A DNA stretch of 64,000 bases, from positions 33,961,795 to 34,025,794 of the forward strand of contig NC_092670.1 of the NCBI RefSeq assembly GCF_964355755.1, in the 5' to 3' direction. Position 1 is the stretch's first letter. Each line of letters begins with the position of its first letter. A program made the position numbers and the translations under genes. Of the stretch, positions 1 through 12,900 are shown piece after piece. This DNA is from Antedon mediterranea (Eukaryota > Echinodermata > Crinoidea > Comatulida > Antedonidae). The notes beneath the pieces were generated by a model. That model saw only the letters and a program-made list of their open reading frames with translations, did not search any database and was not told where the DNA came from.

Positions 1-1640
1 AGCTTAACAAATTTCAATATATAAATTATAATTTACAAAAACTATTAAGTATAAATAAATGATAATAATAATAAAGTATATTATAGTAAATAAGAATATT
101 TAACATACTTATGAATTACAAAAACAACCAACAAGGACTGTTAACAAGAAAATAACTGTGCTAGCTTTCTACATGTGAACCTTAAACCCTGGTATAAGCA
201 ATCAATATAACAATTAATTAATTAATTAATTGTTTGTTCTTCTTAATAATGTGATAAACTTTGCCGTTTAACGATTTCCTTTTAACGAAGTAAAGAAAGC
301 AACAACATTTCAGGCAAAAACTCATAGAATAGGATACAGTGTATGCCTATAAACACAATTAAGTGATAATATATAATTATTATTTTTCGGTATTACGAGT
401 CTTAAGCACTGTATACACTTCACCTTAATATAACATTTACATCTCTATACTTTTAATAAAAATATTATTTTATAACACATCGTTCGACGCATGGGTACAA
501 AAGGCGTACCATAATGCATCAATGCATATTCTTTTAAAGCGTCACACTGACGTCAATATTTTCTATGACGTAATACCATTTTTTTAATTTTAAAGTTACA
601 TTAGTAACACTAAACCTAACATCGTCTAAATAAAATATTTATTACAATTATTACAATCTGTAAAATATTAAAGTAAGCATTTTAAAAAATATTTTTATGG
701 TAATTATTAGTAGTAAATGTATGTTTTGTATAAAATGTTATGTAACCGCCACAACCTTTTATTATTCACTATTCTGTGTAAAAAATATTATAAATCAGTT
801 GATAAATGAATTCGAAAGCGTACGTGTCACGTGCTCATATTGCGTAGTAGTATGTAAATTTACATTATCAAGCCTTTACAGTATATAATTGAGGTTTGGC
901 TTTAAATCGTTGATTTTTGCAGTTTGATCGTTTGAATGCTGGAATGTGATATTCTACACAATGGTTCTTTATATTTTCCCTCAATACAACCCTTTTTGGT
1001 GTTTTATTAGTGATATGGTGACCACTATATCTTATACACTGCGTATTAAATATGCTATTTAGACATCAAAGTTTTAAATCTTTTTGTACTTATTCAATTT
1101 AAATGTTGATAAATAAACTTAATTCTTACATCCATGTTAATCGTTCCTGTCATGCGTTTCATTTCAATAAGAACGTAGAAATAATATTGTATATGTTTGA
1201 AGGTTTGCATGGCGAAATCAAATGTTGATATAAGTTTGCGGTACACCACGTATTTTAGTTGTGAAAAGAATTGTTGATTTTGTCGACGTTCCGATCAATA
1301 TGCTTTGATCGTTCTCTAGAGTGAGAACATTTATATCAACAATAATATTGCACTTGCCAATAGATAAAAATTACGTTCGAATTTACCTCGATTGTTTGAT
1401 CAAAAACATAATATCATATTTTATAACCTGTACAAACTGCATCAGAAAAAGTTGTTAAAGAAATGTTCCTGTCACTCGGCCGCAATATTTCTTTTCGTAC
1501 ATAAGTTGGGGACCCCTTCATGATACGTCACATGCGATCTTCCGAATGACTATCGCTGATATGTGTCATGGGAATCTAAACACCTAACACCTAAACACAA
1601 TGTTTATATATTTATTAATAGTGAATTGACATTCTGCTAC
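1..1640. other. AT-rich non-coding DNA
   Basis: No reading frame here has coding character. The longest, at 697-888, is low-complexity and lacks any recognisable domain. There are short AT runs and a TTAA-type palindromic stretch near 213-231. I see no gene or clear repeat boundary. Confidence 0.6.
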
Positions 1641-1648
1641 AACTTAAG

Positions 1649-1804
1649 CTCTGTCTACACTATTAAACTTTATGTGACAACAAAATGTAATGTGCTCATA
1701 AATGGATATGATGATGTCATATCACTACCATATTTGGCCATATCACTACCTTTATATTGGGCACATTATACTTTTTTTTGTAAAACTAGTTTAATAGAGT
1801 AGAT
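1649..1804. repeat. Short palindromic MITE, copy 1
   Basis: The ends are inverted: CTCTGTCTACACTATTAAAC on the left and GTTTAATAGAGTAGA on the right. The middle contains a second set of mirrored words around ATATCACTACCATATTTGG. A related, shorter copy lies at 36289-36404. It has no coding capacity. The class is probably a non-autonomous DNA transposon; no clear target duplication was seen. Confidence 0.7.
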
Positions 1805-2015
1805 TCAAGACAAGATAAACGATATTCTGATCTTTACAAAATGTTTTCCATTAACGAATATATTCTCGCGAATAGAACATTCCTGAGTTATGATATTATG
1901 GTTGCGCATTTTTCCACGTCACAATAATTAAAATGTTAATACGCATGCTCATTAGTGAAAACTCGATTTGAGCGAATAAAGTCGTCTAGTGGATAATAAT
2001 AACTGTAATAATTAC

Positions 2016-2206
2016 CTTTTTGTAACGCTCTTGGTCCGCTTCCTTTCGCACAACGCAGTTGGTGATGGTATATGCAAGAAGGGCTAAGAACTTCAAACAC
2101 AGGAAAATACCGATGTATATACCGATACCGTTCAGCATCGTACAGCAGACAATCGCCTTCTTTCTCGCACGAGAAATCACGAATCCAACAACCACAAATT
2201 TGAGAA
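2016..2206 (-). CDS. Candidate internal exon with membrane segment, unrecognised gene
   Basis: On the - strand an AG acceptor (ends at 2207) is followed by 191 nt, that is 2 nt plus 63 open codons, and then a GT donor (gtaatt) just after 2016. The frame encodes a basic stretch (SRARKKA), then a long hydrophobic run of about 30 residues (NGIGIYIGIFLCLKFLALLA), then a charged tail (RKEADQERYKK). That layout fits one transmembrane segment with a cytoplasmic tail. Base composition is more GC-rich than the flanks. I do not recognise the family and see no partner exon. A longer open frame (1936-2352) overlaps in another frame, so the coding frame is not proven. The call is inference from splice-like borders and hydrophobicity only. 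Confidence 0.3.
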
Positions 2207-2550
2207 CTGCTTATAAATAAAATGGTGCTGGTATAAAGCCTGAAAGCGAAAATTGACAATTCGGTTTTTGAAGAAACACAGCATAGAAACCTATAATTTA
2301 GAGCATTAAGAAAATAGAAGGCAACGTTGATTTTCGAGTGAAAGCCGTACAATACTAAACATATCGGGCAGACGCCAAGAAAAAAAACTTAATTATACCA
2401 AATCAAGTAACGTTGGAAAAGAGTGCAACAGAACTTCAACCCAAAAAAACCACATGTTTGTAATTGGGGGAATAACCTGTTACTTGTAGTCTACTGGGCT
2501 ATATTGCGTACATGTGTGGACAACACATACCATAACTTTCTATTATATTC

Positions 2551-2866
2551 CCCTAAGAGTCCCTTCGTGTCGAGTGCTGCCACCAAACGGCGCTCGTTCG
2601 TCTGTCCACAACGACAGGGAATGAATGGACCAGTACACCGAGGTAACCCCCTACTCTTCCGAAAGATATAATAGGTTCTTTAAAGTGCCTATGAGCTAGA
2701 TGTGTTCACTAGTCTAGACCTCCAGTTGTAAGTCCTTAACCGAGAAGACTTGTTCTATCACCGAAAGAATGGTCGAGCAGCCTGTGCCGATTGCAAAGCT
2801 GCTGCTGCAGCTATGGTTTGCGGCGGCGCCCATGTCTTTACCGCTGAGCCACTCGACTCATAACTA
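2551..2866 (-). other. GC-richer patch, possible tRNA-derived SINE
   Basis: This is a markedly less AT-rich segment in AT-rich DNA. On the - strand it starts with TGGCTCAGCGG (complement of about 2838-2848), which fits an RNA polymerase III box A. I found no matching box B and no second copy in this window, so the SINE reading is weak. Confidence 0.25.
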
Positions 2867-3620
2867 GTATTCAATTAGCAAACTGCAAACTTAGTCTTGT
2901 TTAGGCTGTATTATCCTAATCATACTGTTGCCGAGAAAAGTAACCGACTCTTGAAGAAACGAATGCTATTTTCACTAGTCCAAAAGCATAACTTTAACCC
3001 GTAGTTAAACCATTTAATATTGGATATGCATAACATTGACAGAAAACCTAAGTTCCATCAAGCCTAAAAGTGTATGCCAACAATGGGGACACCGTGTCCA
3101 GTCATTGACATTAGTGTTCAGTGTTGGACAAACGGATAGGAATGGATATGCTTTCATCACAATAATGTTGTTGCAGACTCCAACATATAGACAATAATGG
3201 GTTATGTCTTACGCTTATAACATTGATGGCCGGATGTGCACTCAGGCAGACTAATGAATAAAAATAGGAATAATAGGCTAAAGTTTTAAGATTAAAATTT
3301 ATATTTCAAGCTGGAAATAGGTCTCTACGTCTAAAGGATTAAACATTGAAGGATAAACAGACAAACGTTGTCTGTATTAACAATAAAAAGTCAAAGATTT
3401 TAGTAAAGTTTAATTTTAGTTAAATTTAACACCATTTATCCATTTAAAAATAGCAGTTAAAAATAGACAGTTGACACTGACAGACAAACAGACAGAACTA
3501 CATTCCTAGGTTTCCAACTTAAAAATATTACATAAAGTTTTTAAAGTCTAAAATTTCTTAACATTCTGTTGTTAGTACGTTAGTGGTTACATTGTGTTAC
3601 GTTGTTACACGATAGTGGTT

Positions 3621-3763
3621 AAGCTAGGACGTAACACAAGGACGTAAACGCAACGCAAGAGCGTGTTGACCAATGACAAGTGACACTTCGAATAATCCAT
3701 CACTTGTGATAGGTCAACTCATCTACGTTGCGTTACGTCCTTGTGTTGTGTCTAGAGAGAACC
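3621..3763. repeat. MITE of the GGTTCCCACTAG family, degenerate copy
   Basis: The imperfect inverted ends share GGACGTAACACAAGGACGTAA and its complement TTACGTCCTTGTGTTG. The centre has ACAAGTGA/TCACTTGT words. It is related to the copies at 3808-3988 and 55357-55520. Confidence 0.65.
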
Positions 3764-3807
3764 ATTAGTGGTTGATTTGTATTACGTTAGTGGTTGATTA
3801 TTACGTT

Positions 3808-3988
3808 AAGCGTGGTTCCCACTAGCGACGCAACACAAGGACGTAACGCAACGCAAGTGAATTGACCAATCACAAGCGATGGCTTATTCGCTTGTAATTG
3901 CTAACTGTCTATGACTTCGCTTGTCATTGGCTAAAACGCTTGCGTTGCGTTTACGTCCTTGCGTTACGTTCTAGTGGAAACCAAGCTT
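3808..3988. repeat. MITE of the GGTTCCCACTAG family
   Basis: The left end reads AAGCGTGGTTCCCACTAGCG and the right end reads CTAGTGGAAACCAAGCTT, which is inverted. Internal inverted words include ACGCAACGCAAG / CTTGCGTTGCGT. There is no coding capacity. Its body is present in the opposite orientation in the right duplication copy at 55357-55520. Confidence 0.8.
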
Positions 3989-4801
3989 TAGTGTGTGATA
4001 ATTAAGAACCTAGGCAAATAAACAAAAGTAATTCATCCATAATTTTCTTTTGAAATTTACGAATTCGTATACCCTCCCTTGTGATTATAAACATTACCTC
4101 CCTGTAGTCTTTTTAACAATCAAGAAAAAAAAACAACACTTTAGGCGAATAATATTATTACATATTTAATGTTATATTAGTTCGATCCACGACAATATTT
4201 TCTATGATGTAAATACTGTTTTTAAAAGTTAAAGCTACATACTAATATGATGATTTTTCTAAACTAAATAAAATATTTATATATCTCCAGTTTATTAAAA
4301 GTAAGCTAGCAATTTCAATCTATAAAATGTCAAAGTAAACATTTAAAACAGCTGTTTTTCACGGTAATAGTAAATGTTTGTTTTGTAGGAAAAACAATAT
4401 TTGACTACCAACAATTTCTTTTAATTATTTATGTAAAAAGTCACGTTCTCACTTCTTTGAATTGTATTAAACCTAACTATAATTGCATACAATTGAACTC
4501 AAGTGAAATGTGATTGGTCCTTTTTGGGTGTATTTCTATTACGTAATCGTGGTTGGTAGTCGAAAATGTTCATAGGAGAAAGACCAACTAACAAACGGAC
4601 CAATCAGATAACACTCTGATAGCCTTGCTGTGATGTATTCACATTAAGGGAACGTTATTGGTCGACTGTACTTGCCAATATTTCAATTTAAATTTCGTCA
4701 CGCTATACTACTATTTAATCGTCGACAAAACATTCTCTATCTAATTTCATTTAGTAGGTCTACTGAGCAACAGCCGGTTTAGAGGACTAAATTAGATCTT
4801 C

Positions 4802-4808
4802 TATATAT
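4802..4808 (+). promoter_or_regulatory. TATA-like box of the first HYR-cluster gene
   Basis: TATATAT lies 54 nt before the ATG at 4862. The block from about 4530 to the ATG is conserved in the duplicate, which has TATATATA at 55874-55881. Conservation of this spacing in both copies supports a core promoter, but the transcription start is not known. Confidence 0.5.
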
Positions 4809-4861
4809 GCCTAGTGTTTAGCCAAATAGGCCTTTTTACTGTTTATCCGAAGTCAATTGCA

Positions 4862-4958
4862 ATGGTTTTATGGAAGAAAATCGCACTTATGTTCTGTTTG
4901 TTGGTGGTAATCAGAGCCAACAGAGAGGAAACTACTGGTAGTGATAGGCCTACTTCTG
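4862..4958 (+). CDS. First coding exon, signal peptide (probable secreted HYR protein, gene 1)
   Basis: The ATG at 4862 opens 32 codons plus 1 nt, closed by a strong donor GTAAGT at 4959. The product starts MVLWKKIALMFCLLVV, a short basic N-end and a hydrophobic core typical of a secretory signal peptide. A polar linker follows (REETTGSDRPTS). An in-frame GTG at 4814 lies upstream, but the ATG is preferred because it is conserved in the paralogue at 55937. The exon ends in phase 1, the phase of the three HYR-like exons downstream, so it could splice to 43737. The linkage across about 39 kb is inferred. The duplicate exon keeps the signal peptide but has a shorter, different tail, which suggests divergence of the mature N-terminus. 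Confidence 0.65.
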
Positions 4959-5959
4959 GTAAGTTTTGTATTTTTATTTTTCCACAATCATTCATGTATG
5001 TTACATGGGGTTTTGTTTCTCTTTCAGGGTGTGGGGGGAGTGGTGACAGCCACTTTTATTTCAAATTGTAAGATCTTTCAATTTTACATGTAGAATCAAA
5101 ATTTAAGAGTGTAATATAGCAGATCTATAACATATAATTTACAATTTTCTCTCTCTTATAATGTATTATAAAACAATTAATATGTGTGATTTTAATAACA
5201 AATTTTCGTTCACGTTATCACATTTATTTTTAGCCATGTTTATGTTACAAACATATTGATTCTAGATTTTAGTTCAAATCGGAAAATATAATAATAATAA
5301 TTTAATTTCAACACATGCTTCTATAAAACATTCTTTAAAAGGTTGAAGGTTGACACAATTTGAAAAAAAAAATAAACATTTTTTTTTATTCATTTAAAAA
5401 AATACAATCGTAACACAAAATCACTTTAAAATAAAGTAATAGATATCAAAGAAATATGAACGTTTAAATAAAGTAACTTACAGTGATCAAACAATATTAA
5501 AAACTATAAATTATTAATTCCATTTTTTTTATGTAAATAATAATTAATTATTAATTATTAATCAATAATTAATTTGGTAAATGCTGTAACCAATCTAACT
5601 GAATATAAGTAACTTTCAGTGGTCAAACAATTACAAAAAATATAGATTATTAATCCTTTTTTTTTATTTAAAATAATATATAGGCCTATATACATATATT
5701 TTAATTATATGTATTGTAACCAAGGAACTAATGGTATAGTTAATAATTAAAAATATCTAATAAGTGCAAATAATAATTTCTTGGTTTCAATGTAATTAAA
5801 TACAATAAATAGCAGACATAATAATATTACACAAAAAAGTCATATCCTCGAGTAAAAGTATCAGAAAATTATTAAATATAATCTTCTATTAATCTCCACT
5901 TTTGTCTAAAATTATACAATTTACTTCTTTTAGAAGCAATTTTTATTCTATATTATAAT

Positions 5960-7365
5960 TAAATTTTAACAAATTGAAGAAAACCTGGAAGACTGACTTT
6001 TTTGGCTAAATATAATTTTCTTAATCAACAAAATTCATAAATGTAATAGCATATCATGATTTTCTGTATTGTAACCAAATAATATGGATGTCTTATCAAG
6101 GTTAATCTTTGTTTTTGAAATATTTTCCCACCAAGTCGTGAATTCATCCCATAGTTTGGTTGCAATGATACATTCAACCAAAAGATGGGTCATAGTTTCA
6201 TATTAATTTTATACTGAAATATTCTGGTTCTTACCTCCTGAGAACATTAAAACGGTAATACATAGATATTTTCCCATTTATCGCTATCTACACCTAATTC
6301 ATCCTGCAATTTATTTTGAGATGTTGGTATTTTAAAAAAATGTTTCAATTAAGGTTTGTATATATATTTTTTTAATTTTTTCGTAAAAACCCTAGCTTCA
6401 TGTTTGCTTTCCACTGTGGGGGTATTGCAGATATCGTCATTCTCCAGTGCATGAAATTACTTGTCGATAAGCCTCTCTCTATCCACATATTAAAGGGAAT
6501 GACATTACCGTTTTCATAAAAAAGGTCGCTTACTAAACACATCCCAACATCTCTAAGGCTCTTGTAATAAAATGGCTTGTCATGTATATGCATGTGCCTA
6601 TTAAACCATATATATTGGGACCCTTCGTTACTGTATCAGGATGTATTAATTCGAAGTAAGCGTTTAACATATCCTTATAAAACAAAGGAATATTTTCCAA
6701 CGACGGCCACAGTCCGCGCTTACATTACAATAAAAAATAATGTCGCCTCCTTGCTTATTCAAAAAACTATGTAGTAGAGATCTCCATGCTGCATTAACAT
6801 TTATGTTATAATTTTGTATCCATTTTATCTTTAATGCCTTAAACATACTTTTGATATCTACCATTTTTAAACCGCCTTCTTCAAAATTCCCAATTAATGT
6901 TGTTCTTTTTATCATACCTTTACCACCGTTCCATAAGAAATGTAATAGAATTGTTTCAATTGATTTAACTACTGTACATGCGGCGGTATATATGTATGAC
7001 AGATGCTAAATATATAAATTGGGATATTGCGAATGTTTTAATTCTTCCTGCTAAAGTTAGTTGTCTGGTTCTCCATATGTTTAATATTAATTTTAGTTGT
7101 TTAATTTTCGTTTCGAAATTACATTGTTCCCGTTGTCTTTCATTATAAGAAAAATAAACTCCTAATGCTTTTACTGGTTGTTGTGGCCATTGCATATGTA
7201 TTGGTTTGTTTTTACATCGCCTATTTGAACCAAGCCATATAGCCTGCGATTTGCCTATATTTAATTTTAAGCCTGATATTTTTTTTAATTTCTCATTTTG
7301 AATGTTATCCAGGGAATATGTTGAAATTATGTTATCAATGTTTTCTCTCTTTTTTGCCACTTCTT
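5960..7365 (-). mobile_element. LINE fragment, L1/Tx1-like ORF2 C-terminal half (left copy)
   Basis: Several broken - strand frames join into the end of a non-LTR reverse transcriptase ORF. At 6965-7360 the RT thumb region reads SGLKLNIGKSQAIWLG, then VKALGVYF and RQLTLAGRIKTFAIS. At 6664-6915 the frame has IKRTTLIGNFEEGGLKMVDI and ALKIKWIQ. At 6372-6593 it has KPFYYKSLRDVG, FYENGNVIPFNMW and AIPPQW. About 5975-6200 holds a His/Cys-type tail ending in a stop. This order is that of L1/Tx1-type ORF2 after the RT core. The catalytic YxDD part is missing. Frameshifts separate the pieces, so it is dead. The parallel copy is at 57800-59330. Confidence 0.7.
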
Positions 7366-7439
7366 AAAAATTTATAGCGTATTGTCAGCTTTAACAAAAT
7401 ATATATTTATAGGTATCAAGGCTAAAACAAAGTCTGTAC

Positions 7440-7700
7440 AGACATTTTAGTTGCATTATATGCAAATAATAAATAGGGTCGAGGGTCAAATGTCAAACTT
7501 CTGATAATTTTTGGGTACAATGTTTCATTATAGCGAATATAAATATGTACATTCTGAATAATGCTTTGAAAAAATCAACTCTCTAGCATTAATGGTTTTC
7601 GAGATATAGAAAGACTGTAATTTCACCCTCTTATTTGCATATTTTATGTAATTTGTACTACTAATTTGCATACTTTCGAGGTGTGTGGCAATGATGTTAT
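7440..7700. repeat. GGTCAAAGGTCA-type degenerate repeat, one monomer
   Basis: It contains GGTCGAGGGTCAAATGTCAAAC followed by GCGAATATAAATATGTACAT and GTTTTCGAGATATAG. The same word order recurs in tandem monomers at 35570-36210 and 39940-40560, and in the duplicate at 59395-59640. It lies between the two LINE fragments. Confidence 0.6.
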
Positions 7701-7825
7701 TTTGGGAATTACAAAGCGATCCTATGCCGACTATAAGAAACCTGTATCCGAGTCATTTGAGTCTCTACAGACATGTTAGTCGCATTATGTATGCAAACAT
7801 TGATAAAACACAAAAAAATCTTAGC

Positions 7826-9150
7826 AAAGACCGGCGTCAATGATATTGGATGAAGATCATCAAAAGAGCGGATCTTGTTTTGTTTTGGAGCTGGAAAGAA
7901 CTATTGAAGCAGTTTTCCACTGACGTGGAAAGTTTCCCTCATTGAGACACGTATCAAATAATTTAGTTAGCGGGTTAGCAAGTTCAATAGCAAATTCCTT
8001 AATTATTTTAATTGGTAAGTGTGATGGGTGGCTTGATTTATTACAGTTCACTTTAGTCAAATCCTTACGAACTTCCCATTCATGTATAACTGGTGGTTCA
8101 CTTGCTGGAAGGAAGGCTGGTAGCTTGTTGATAGTCAAAGCCGGAAGCTGATTACATACAAGTGCAAAATGGCTATTGATGCATTCAACGGTGTTTATAG
8201 GGTCAACATCAGAGCCAGGAATACGACTTCTTCCTCATATTACAGAGCTTCTGGACACTGCGGTGCCATTTCCCAGGTCGGTTCCCTTTCAAGGTAGCAA
8301 TAGACTTTTCATAGAATGAAGCCTTCGCTCGTTTGACTTCCTGCTGTATCTTACGACGTAAGATTTTCCACTGGATATCCTGTCCATTTCGGTAAGCCAC
8401 ATGGCGTTTCAAAATGAATTTTCTTAATTTAGTTGTAAACCAGGGCTTGTCATTCCATCTCTTGTTAGTGAAAATTTGAGGAAAGTGCTCTTCAAAAGCA
8501 CTGTTGAGCTCCTGATAAAAAATTTCCAAAAAATCTGAAGAGTTTTCATAAGCACTAAGATGATTCCAATCATGCAAAGTCATCCATTGTTCAAATGATC
8601 TGATCGAGGAGTCTCCTAGTGGGCGAAACAGCAAATGTGCTGGCTTGTGATTTACATCTGCAAGATTGGTTGATAATTCCAACAAAATACAACAATGGTC
8701 ACTTCGACCAACTGGTGGTAGTTCCATAGGTTCATTAAAGATATTAGGAATGTTAACAAATATCTTATCGAGCTGCGCATTTTGTCTAGTAGGAAAGTTA
8801 ACCACCAGTTTCAAAAACAACTTAGACTCTAATTCTGATGTATTGAGATAATTGAAATCACAACATGCCATAATTCCTGCTGAAAAATCACTAGTTCTAA
8901 TGCTATCAACGGTAGGCCTACTCGTAATGTGACTGAGAAGCTCAGTGGCATTAGCCGAATTGGGAGGGTAATAAATGACGCCAACGAACATAGTTTTAAT
9001 TGCTACACCAACACTACGGAAGTCAAATTTTTTCCACAAACATTCAAATTCACAATTATCATGGATATCCATAGAAACATCACTTACTTATAATATTAAC
9101 TTCATTATGTGTATAAAAGGCTACACCACCACCGCGACGTCCATTATCAG
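7826..9150 (-). mobile_element. CR1-like LINE fragment: endonuclease and start of RT (left copy)
   Basis: The - strand frame at 8209-9072 (287 codons) is an AP-type endonuclease/exonuclease-phosphatase domain. It has the VGVIYYPP strand, a DFN-type motif (here CCDFNYLN, where the right copy has CGDFNDLN), LVVNFPTR and the terminal GRSDHC motif. Just upstream, around 9100-9150, a broken frame reads GRRGGGVAFY, also typical of this domain. The linker KRWNDKPWFTTKLRK follows. The next frame (7860-8138) starts an RT region with NCNKSSHPSHLPIKIIKEFA and LNEGNFPRQWKTA, and then breaks. The RT stops near PVFAKIF, before the catalytic motifs, so the element is 3'-truncated and non-functional. Confidence 0.8.
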
Positions 9151-9155
9151 ATCTG

Positions 9156-9697
9156 TGTGATTAATTAATTAAATTGAGTTAGATAATTAGTTATTGACAT
9201 TTAAAACGAATTTAGGTTCAACGATTTGCTCCAAATAGTATACCCTGTCCAATGGATGTCCAACTTGAAAAATACCCGCAGACAATAATGCGAGGATGCT
9301 TCGCATTTTCCTATCTCTTCCTACGATAATTGTTTTTAATAGCTGAAAACCGGTTGAACAGCTCGAGTACAGCATCATAATGTTGAAGACAGGCCGATTG
9401 TCTTTAAAAAATACTATTTTGATAGATTTAATATACGTTTATACAAATGTTTTGATCTGTGATAAATGGAACATTCCAATCTCTGTTCCACAAATGTCTA
9501 TTCCCTCAGGCGTCGTAAAGACAAGTACAGTCATAACAGAAATTCGATCCATTTTTTTCCAATCTGTGGAATCTTTTTTTTTAACGCATAATGAGCTAGC
9601 CTTTCCAGTCGCCGTCTATTATGTACAATCAACTATATTATTGCAGTTAAACCACCATCAACACCACCACCCTCCCCCTCACTGGCATATATCATAT
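9156..9697 (+). mobile_element. Helitron-like family A, 5'-truncated copy 1
   Basis: It matches the interior of the copies at 20467, 25951, 34233 and 51694, for example TTGAGTTAGATAATTAGTTA and GAATTTAGGTTCAACGATTT. It lacks the TCTATATATAAA start. It begins exactly where homology between the two segmental duplicates ends. No helicase or Rep frame is present. Confidence 0.7.
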
Positions 9698-9903
9698 TCT
9701 TAACATGTCTCACTCACGTACTACCAAAAATAGGAAAAAAATATATGAAATAGGATAAAAGAAGAGATGATGTTATGCGTACTAATAATAATACACACAT
9801 GAACATTCATATGTCATAATCTTAAATATAATAGAAGCTAAAGTATCTCATTGTCTCACTCACACACTATCGAAAAGAGAAAAAACAAGGCCAACAGCCA
9901 TTA

Positions 9904-12900
9904 AGTCGCGTGCTACAATGCATAGTGATACTGGACCGACAGACAGACCGACAGACAGACAGACCGACCGACCGACATAGTGAACTATACTGACCGAAAT
10001 TACTGAACATGTTTAAAAATGTTAAATGCATTTATATTTTTTTAATTTACACGTGCGTAGCCTGTCACTTTTGACGTGCTCGTATAACGTAATTTCGAGT
10101 TGAAAAGTAAGTCAAGAAAACATAAATCGGGCAAAAAGAGTGCGCAATAACATTTAACGCGCAGTGCGTGCGCAAAAATATGCGCACTCATGGCAATTTT
10201 GTAAACGCTTAAAATTGCCTGAAACGTACTCTTATTTCATCGAAAATAAATTTTTAAAATTTTAAGCGCGCGTACGCATGCGTTACATGCGCTACGCACG
10301 TAATTTTATTGCCATATATGATGATTTATGCCCTGAAATTTATGAGTACCAAATTTTATTTAATTGTGATTCATGGTTGTGAAGATATAATTACAAACGT
10401 GATTTCGTTAAATCGTGCGTAGACCGCGTAATTTTTTATTGCGCACCGTGAAAACATAATTCAATTCAATTCAAATAAACATTTATTTCTTTCATTCATA
10501 TTTGAGTAAAAAACATTATAATTTCTGATATTTTATAAATAAATATTTTTTTTTTTTTTTTTAGAGATATAATACAGTAAATCATAATGTATAAAAAGAT
10601 GATTCAGTTATATACAAAATGAAAGAGGCAAAAAACATCAAGAAAGTATCGATCAATTGGAAAAAAAAAATCCAATTGAAACTTGTATGTTGGGAAGCCA
10701 TGTAAGAAGATAATATACTTATATATATAAATGTAAACATATAACTACACAAACACATATAGATCAACAGACACACACACAAACACCAACAGTAAAGGAA
10801 GCAATTTCGAAAAAGTTTCTAAAGTTAAAAAAATATTACAAAATAGAGAAAACAATTAGTTATAATTTGAAATAAGATATTCTTTAAGTTTAAAAGAGAA
10901 CATTTTGCTAGAAGACGATGATGAAATTTCGGGAGGTAGATTATTGAATAGTTTAGAACCACTATAGCGAATGTTATGTTTCATTTTAGTTAGTTTAGGT
11001 TGAGGAAGATGAAGGTCCCGTGATGCTCTTGTGTTATACGAATGGATTTCAGAGTTAGTTAAAAAATTACAGGAAAAGTTAGAAGGCAGTTTGGAATTAA
11101 TATGTTCATAAACGAAAATGCATTGTTGGAGTTTATTAATATCGTGCACAGTTAAGAGTTTAAGGTTATAAAAAAGGATATTAGTATGAGCAAGACGTGA
11201 GTTACCCGAGATAAGACAGCTTTCTTTTGAAGAACGTGTATTTTATTAAGATTTGAAGGGTAATTATTGGCCCATACAATGTTACAGTAACTAATAAAAG
11301 GCAGAATAAAGGAACAGTAAATATTGCGTAAAATTTGAGACGGCAAAAAGGAAGACAGACGATAAAGTATGCCAATGTTTTTAGAAATTTTTAATTCAAT
11401 TTCTTTTATATGATTTTTAAAATTTAGCTCTTGGTCAATTAAAACACCTAGACATTTGGTTTGCTTAACATGGGGAATTACTTGATCACCAATCAGAATT
11501 TTATGAGACTCGTCGGTCAGTTTTTGATGACGTATTCCAAACAACATAAAGTTGCATTTACTTAGGTTTATTGAAAGTTTATTCACATTAAAATAATCGT
11601 TAATATTAATTAATTCTTGGTTAAAAGTATGAAAAATTGATTGAAAGTTAACACTTTTATAAAATAAAGTCGTGTCATCTGCATAAAGATAAAAGGTAAG
11701 GATATCTGAGGCGTTTGGTAAATCATTGATGTAAATTAGAAATAAAAGAGGGCCAAGCAAGGACCCTTGGGGAACACCACAGGTAATGGGCTTAAGATCA
11801 GAAGTATGATTGTTAACAGAAGTACATTGAAATCTATTTGATAAGTAAATGTTTAAAAGTTTAAGAGCAACACCACGGATACCATAATTTGAAAGTTTAG
11901 TAATCAGAATATGATGGTCAATAGTATCAAAAGCTTTCGACAGGTCAATAAACAAGCCAGAGGGAAAAGAATTGTTTTGAATTGCATCAATAATGTTGTT
12001 GGTTAAATCAATTAGCGCAAAAGACGTAGAATAGTTTTTCCCAAATCCGAATTGTTTATTATAAAGAATATTGTGCTTGCTTATAAAATCATAGACGCGG
12101 TTATAAATAATCTTTTCAAGAATCTTTGAAAAAAAGGGAAGGATGGAGATTGGACGATAGTTATTTGGATCGGACTTGCTACCTTTCTTGAAAATTGGAA
12201 TAACTTTACCAATTTTTAGGGAGTTGGGAAAAACACCAGATGTAAGAGATAAATTAAAAATGTAAGTGAGAGGAGAGAGAATAGTGTCAATGGATTTTTT
12301 AATAACTTTAGCACAAATGTCATCGATGCCAGAGGCCTTGTTGCTTTTAAATGAATTTGTGATTTTGTGCACTTCTTGTTCGGTTACAGGTGAAAGAAAA
12401 ATTGAGTTAGGAATAGGGGGATGTAAGAAGTGATGAAAAGTTTTATCAGAGTCATTGTTTATTTTTCCAGCAAGGTTGGGTCCAATATTTGTAAAGTAGT
12501 CATTGAATAGATTTGCTACTATTAAAGGTTCTTTTATTAATTTTCCATCAGCTAAAAGTTCAATATCGGCAGGTGCATTTTTATTTGACTTAAGAAGAGA
12601 ATTGATGACACGCCAGGTGGCCTTGATATTGAACTTAAGCTTAGTAAAAGTTTCACAAAAGTAATCCAATTTAGCAGTTTTTAAAAGGTTGTTTAATTTA
12701 TTTCGATAACGCTTATATTTGGATATATTAGAAAGTGTTGGATGGCGTAGACTTTTAGAATAAAGTTTCTGTTTGTACAAAATCGAGGTCAAAAGTCCAT
12801 CGGTCATCCATGGTTTAAGTTTAACTTTAGCTTTGGATGGTTCAATTAAAGGAAAGTGTTTATTATATAAGGTGGTAAAATTATTAATAAATGTGTCATA

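Larger units (their letters stand above)
3269..9155 (+). repeat. Segmental duplication, left copy
   Basis: This is a direct duplicate of 54996-62391. Both copies start at AATAATAGGCTAAAG and end at ATCAGATCTG. In order they share a MITE cluster, a promoter-like block, a signal-peptide exon, an L1/Tx1-like LINE end and a CR1-like LINE fragment. They differ by point changes, small indels, a rearranged MITE segment and two extra insertions in the right copy. By eye the long shared stretches match at most positions. The offset between copies is about 51.7 kb. Confidence 0.95.

Noticed and set aside
1936-2352. 138-codon minus-strand frame
   Set aside because: It overlaps the candidate exon in another frame and shows no domain or consistent composition; it is probably a shadow.
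4814-4861. Upstream in-frame GTG start for the signal-peptide exon
   Set aside because: GTG is not a usual start in animal genes and the ATG at 4862 gives a normal signal peptide conserved in the duplicate.
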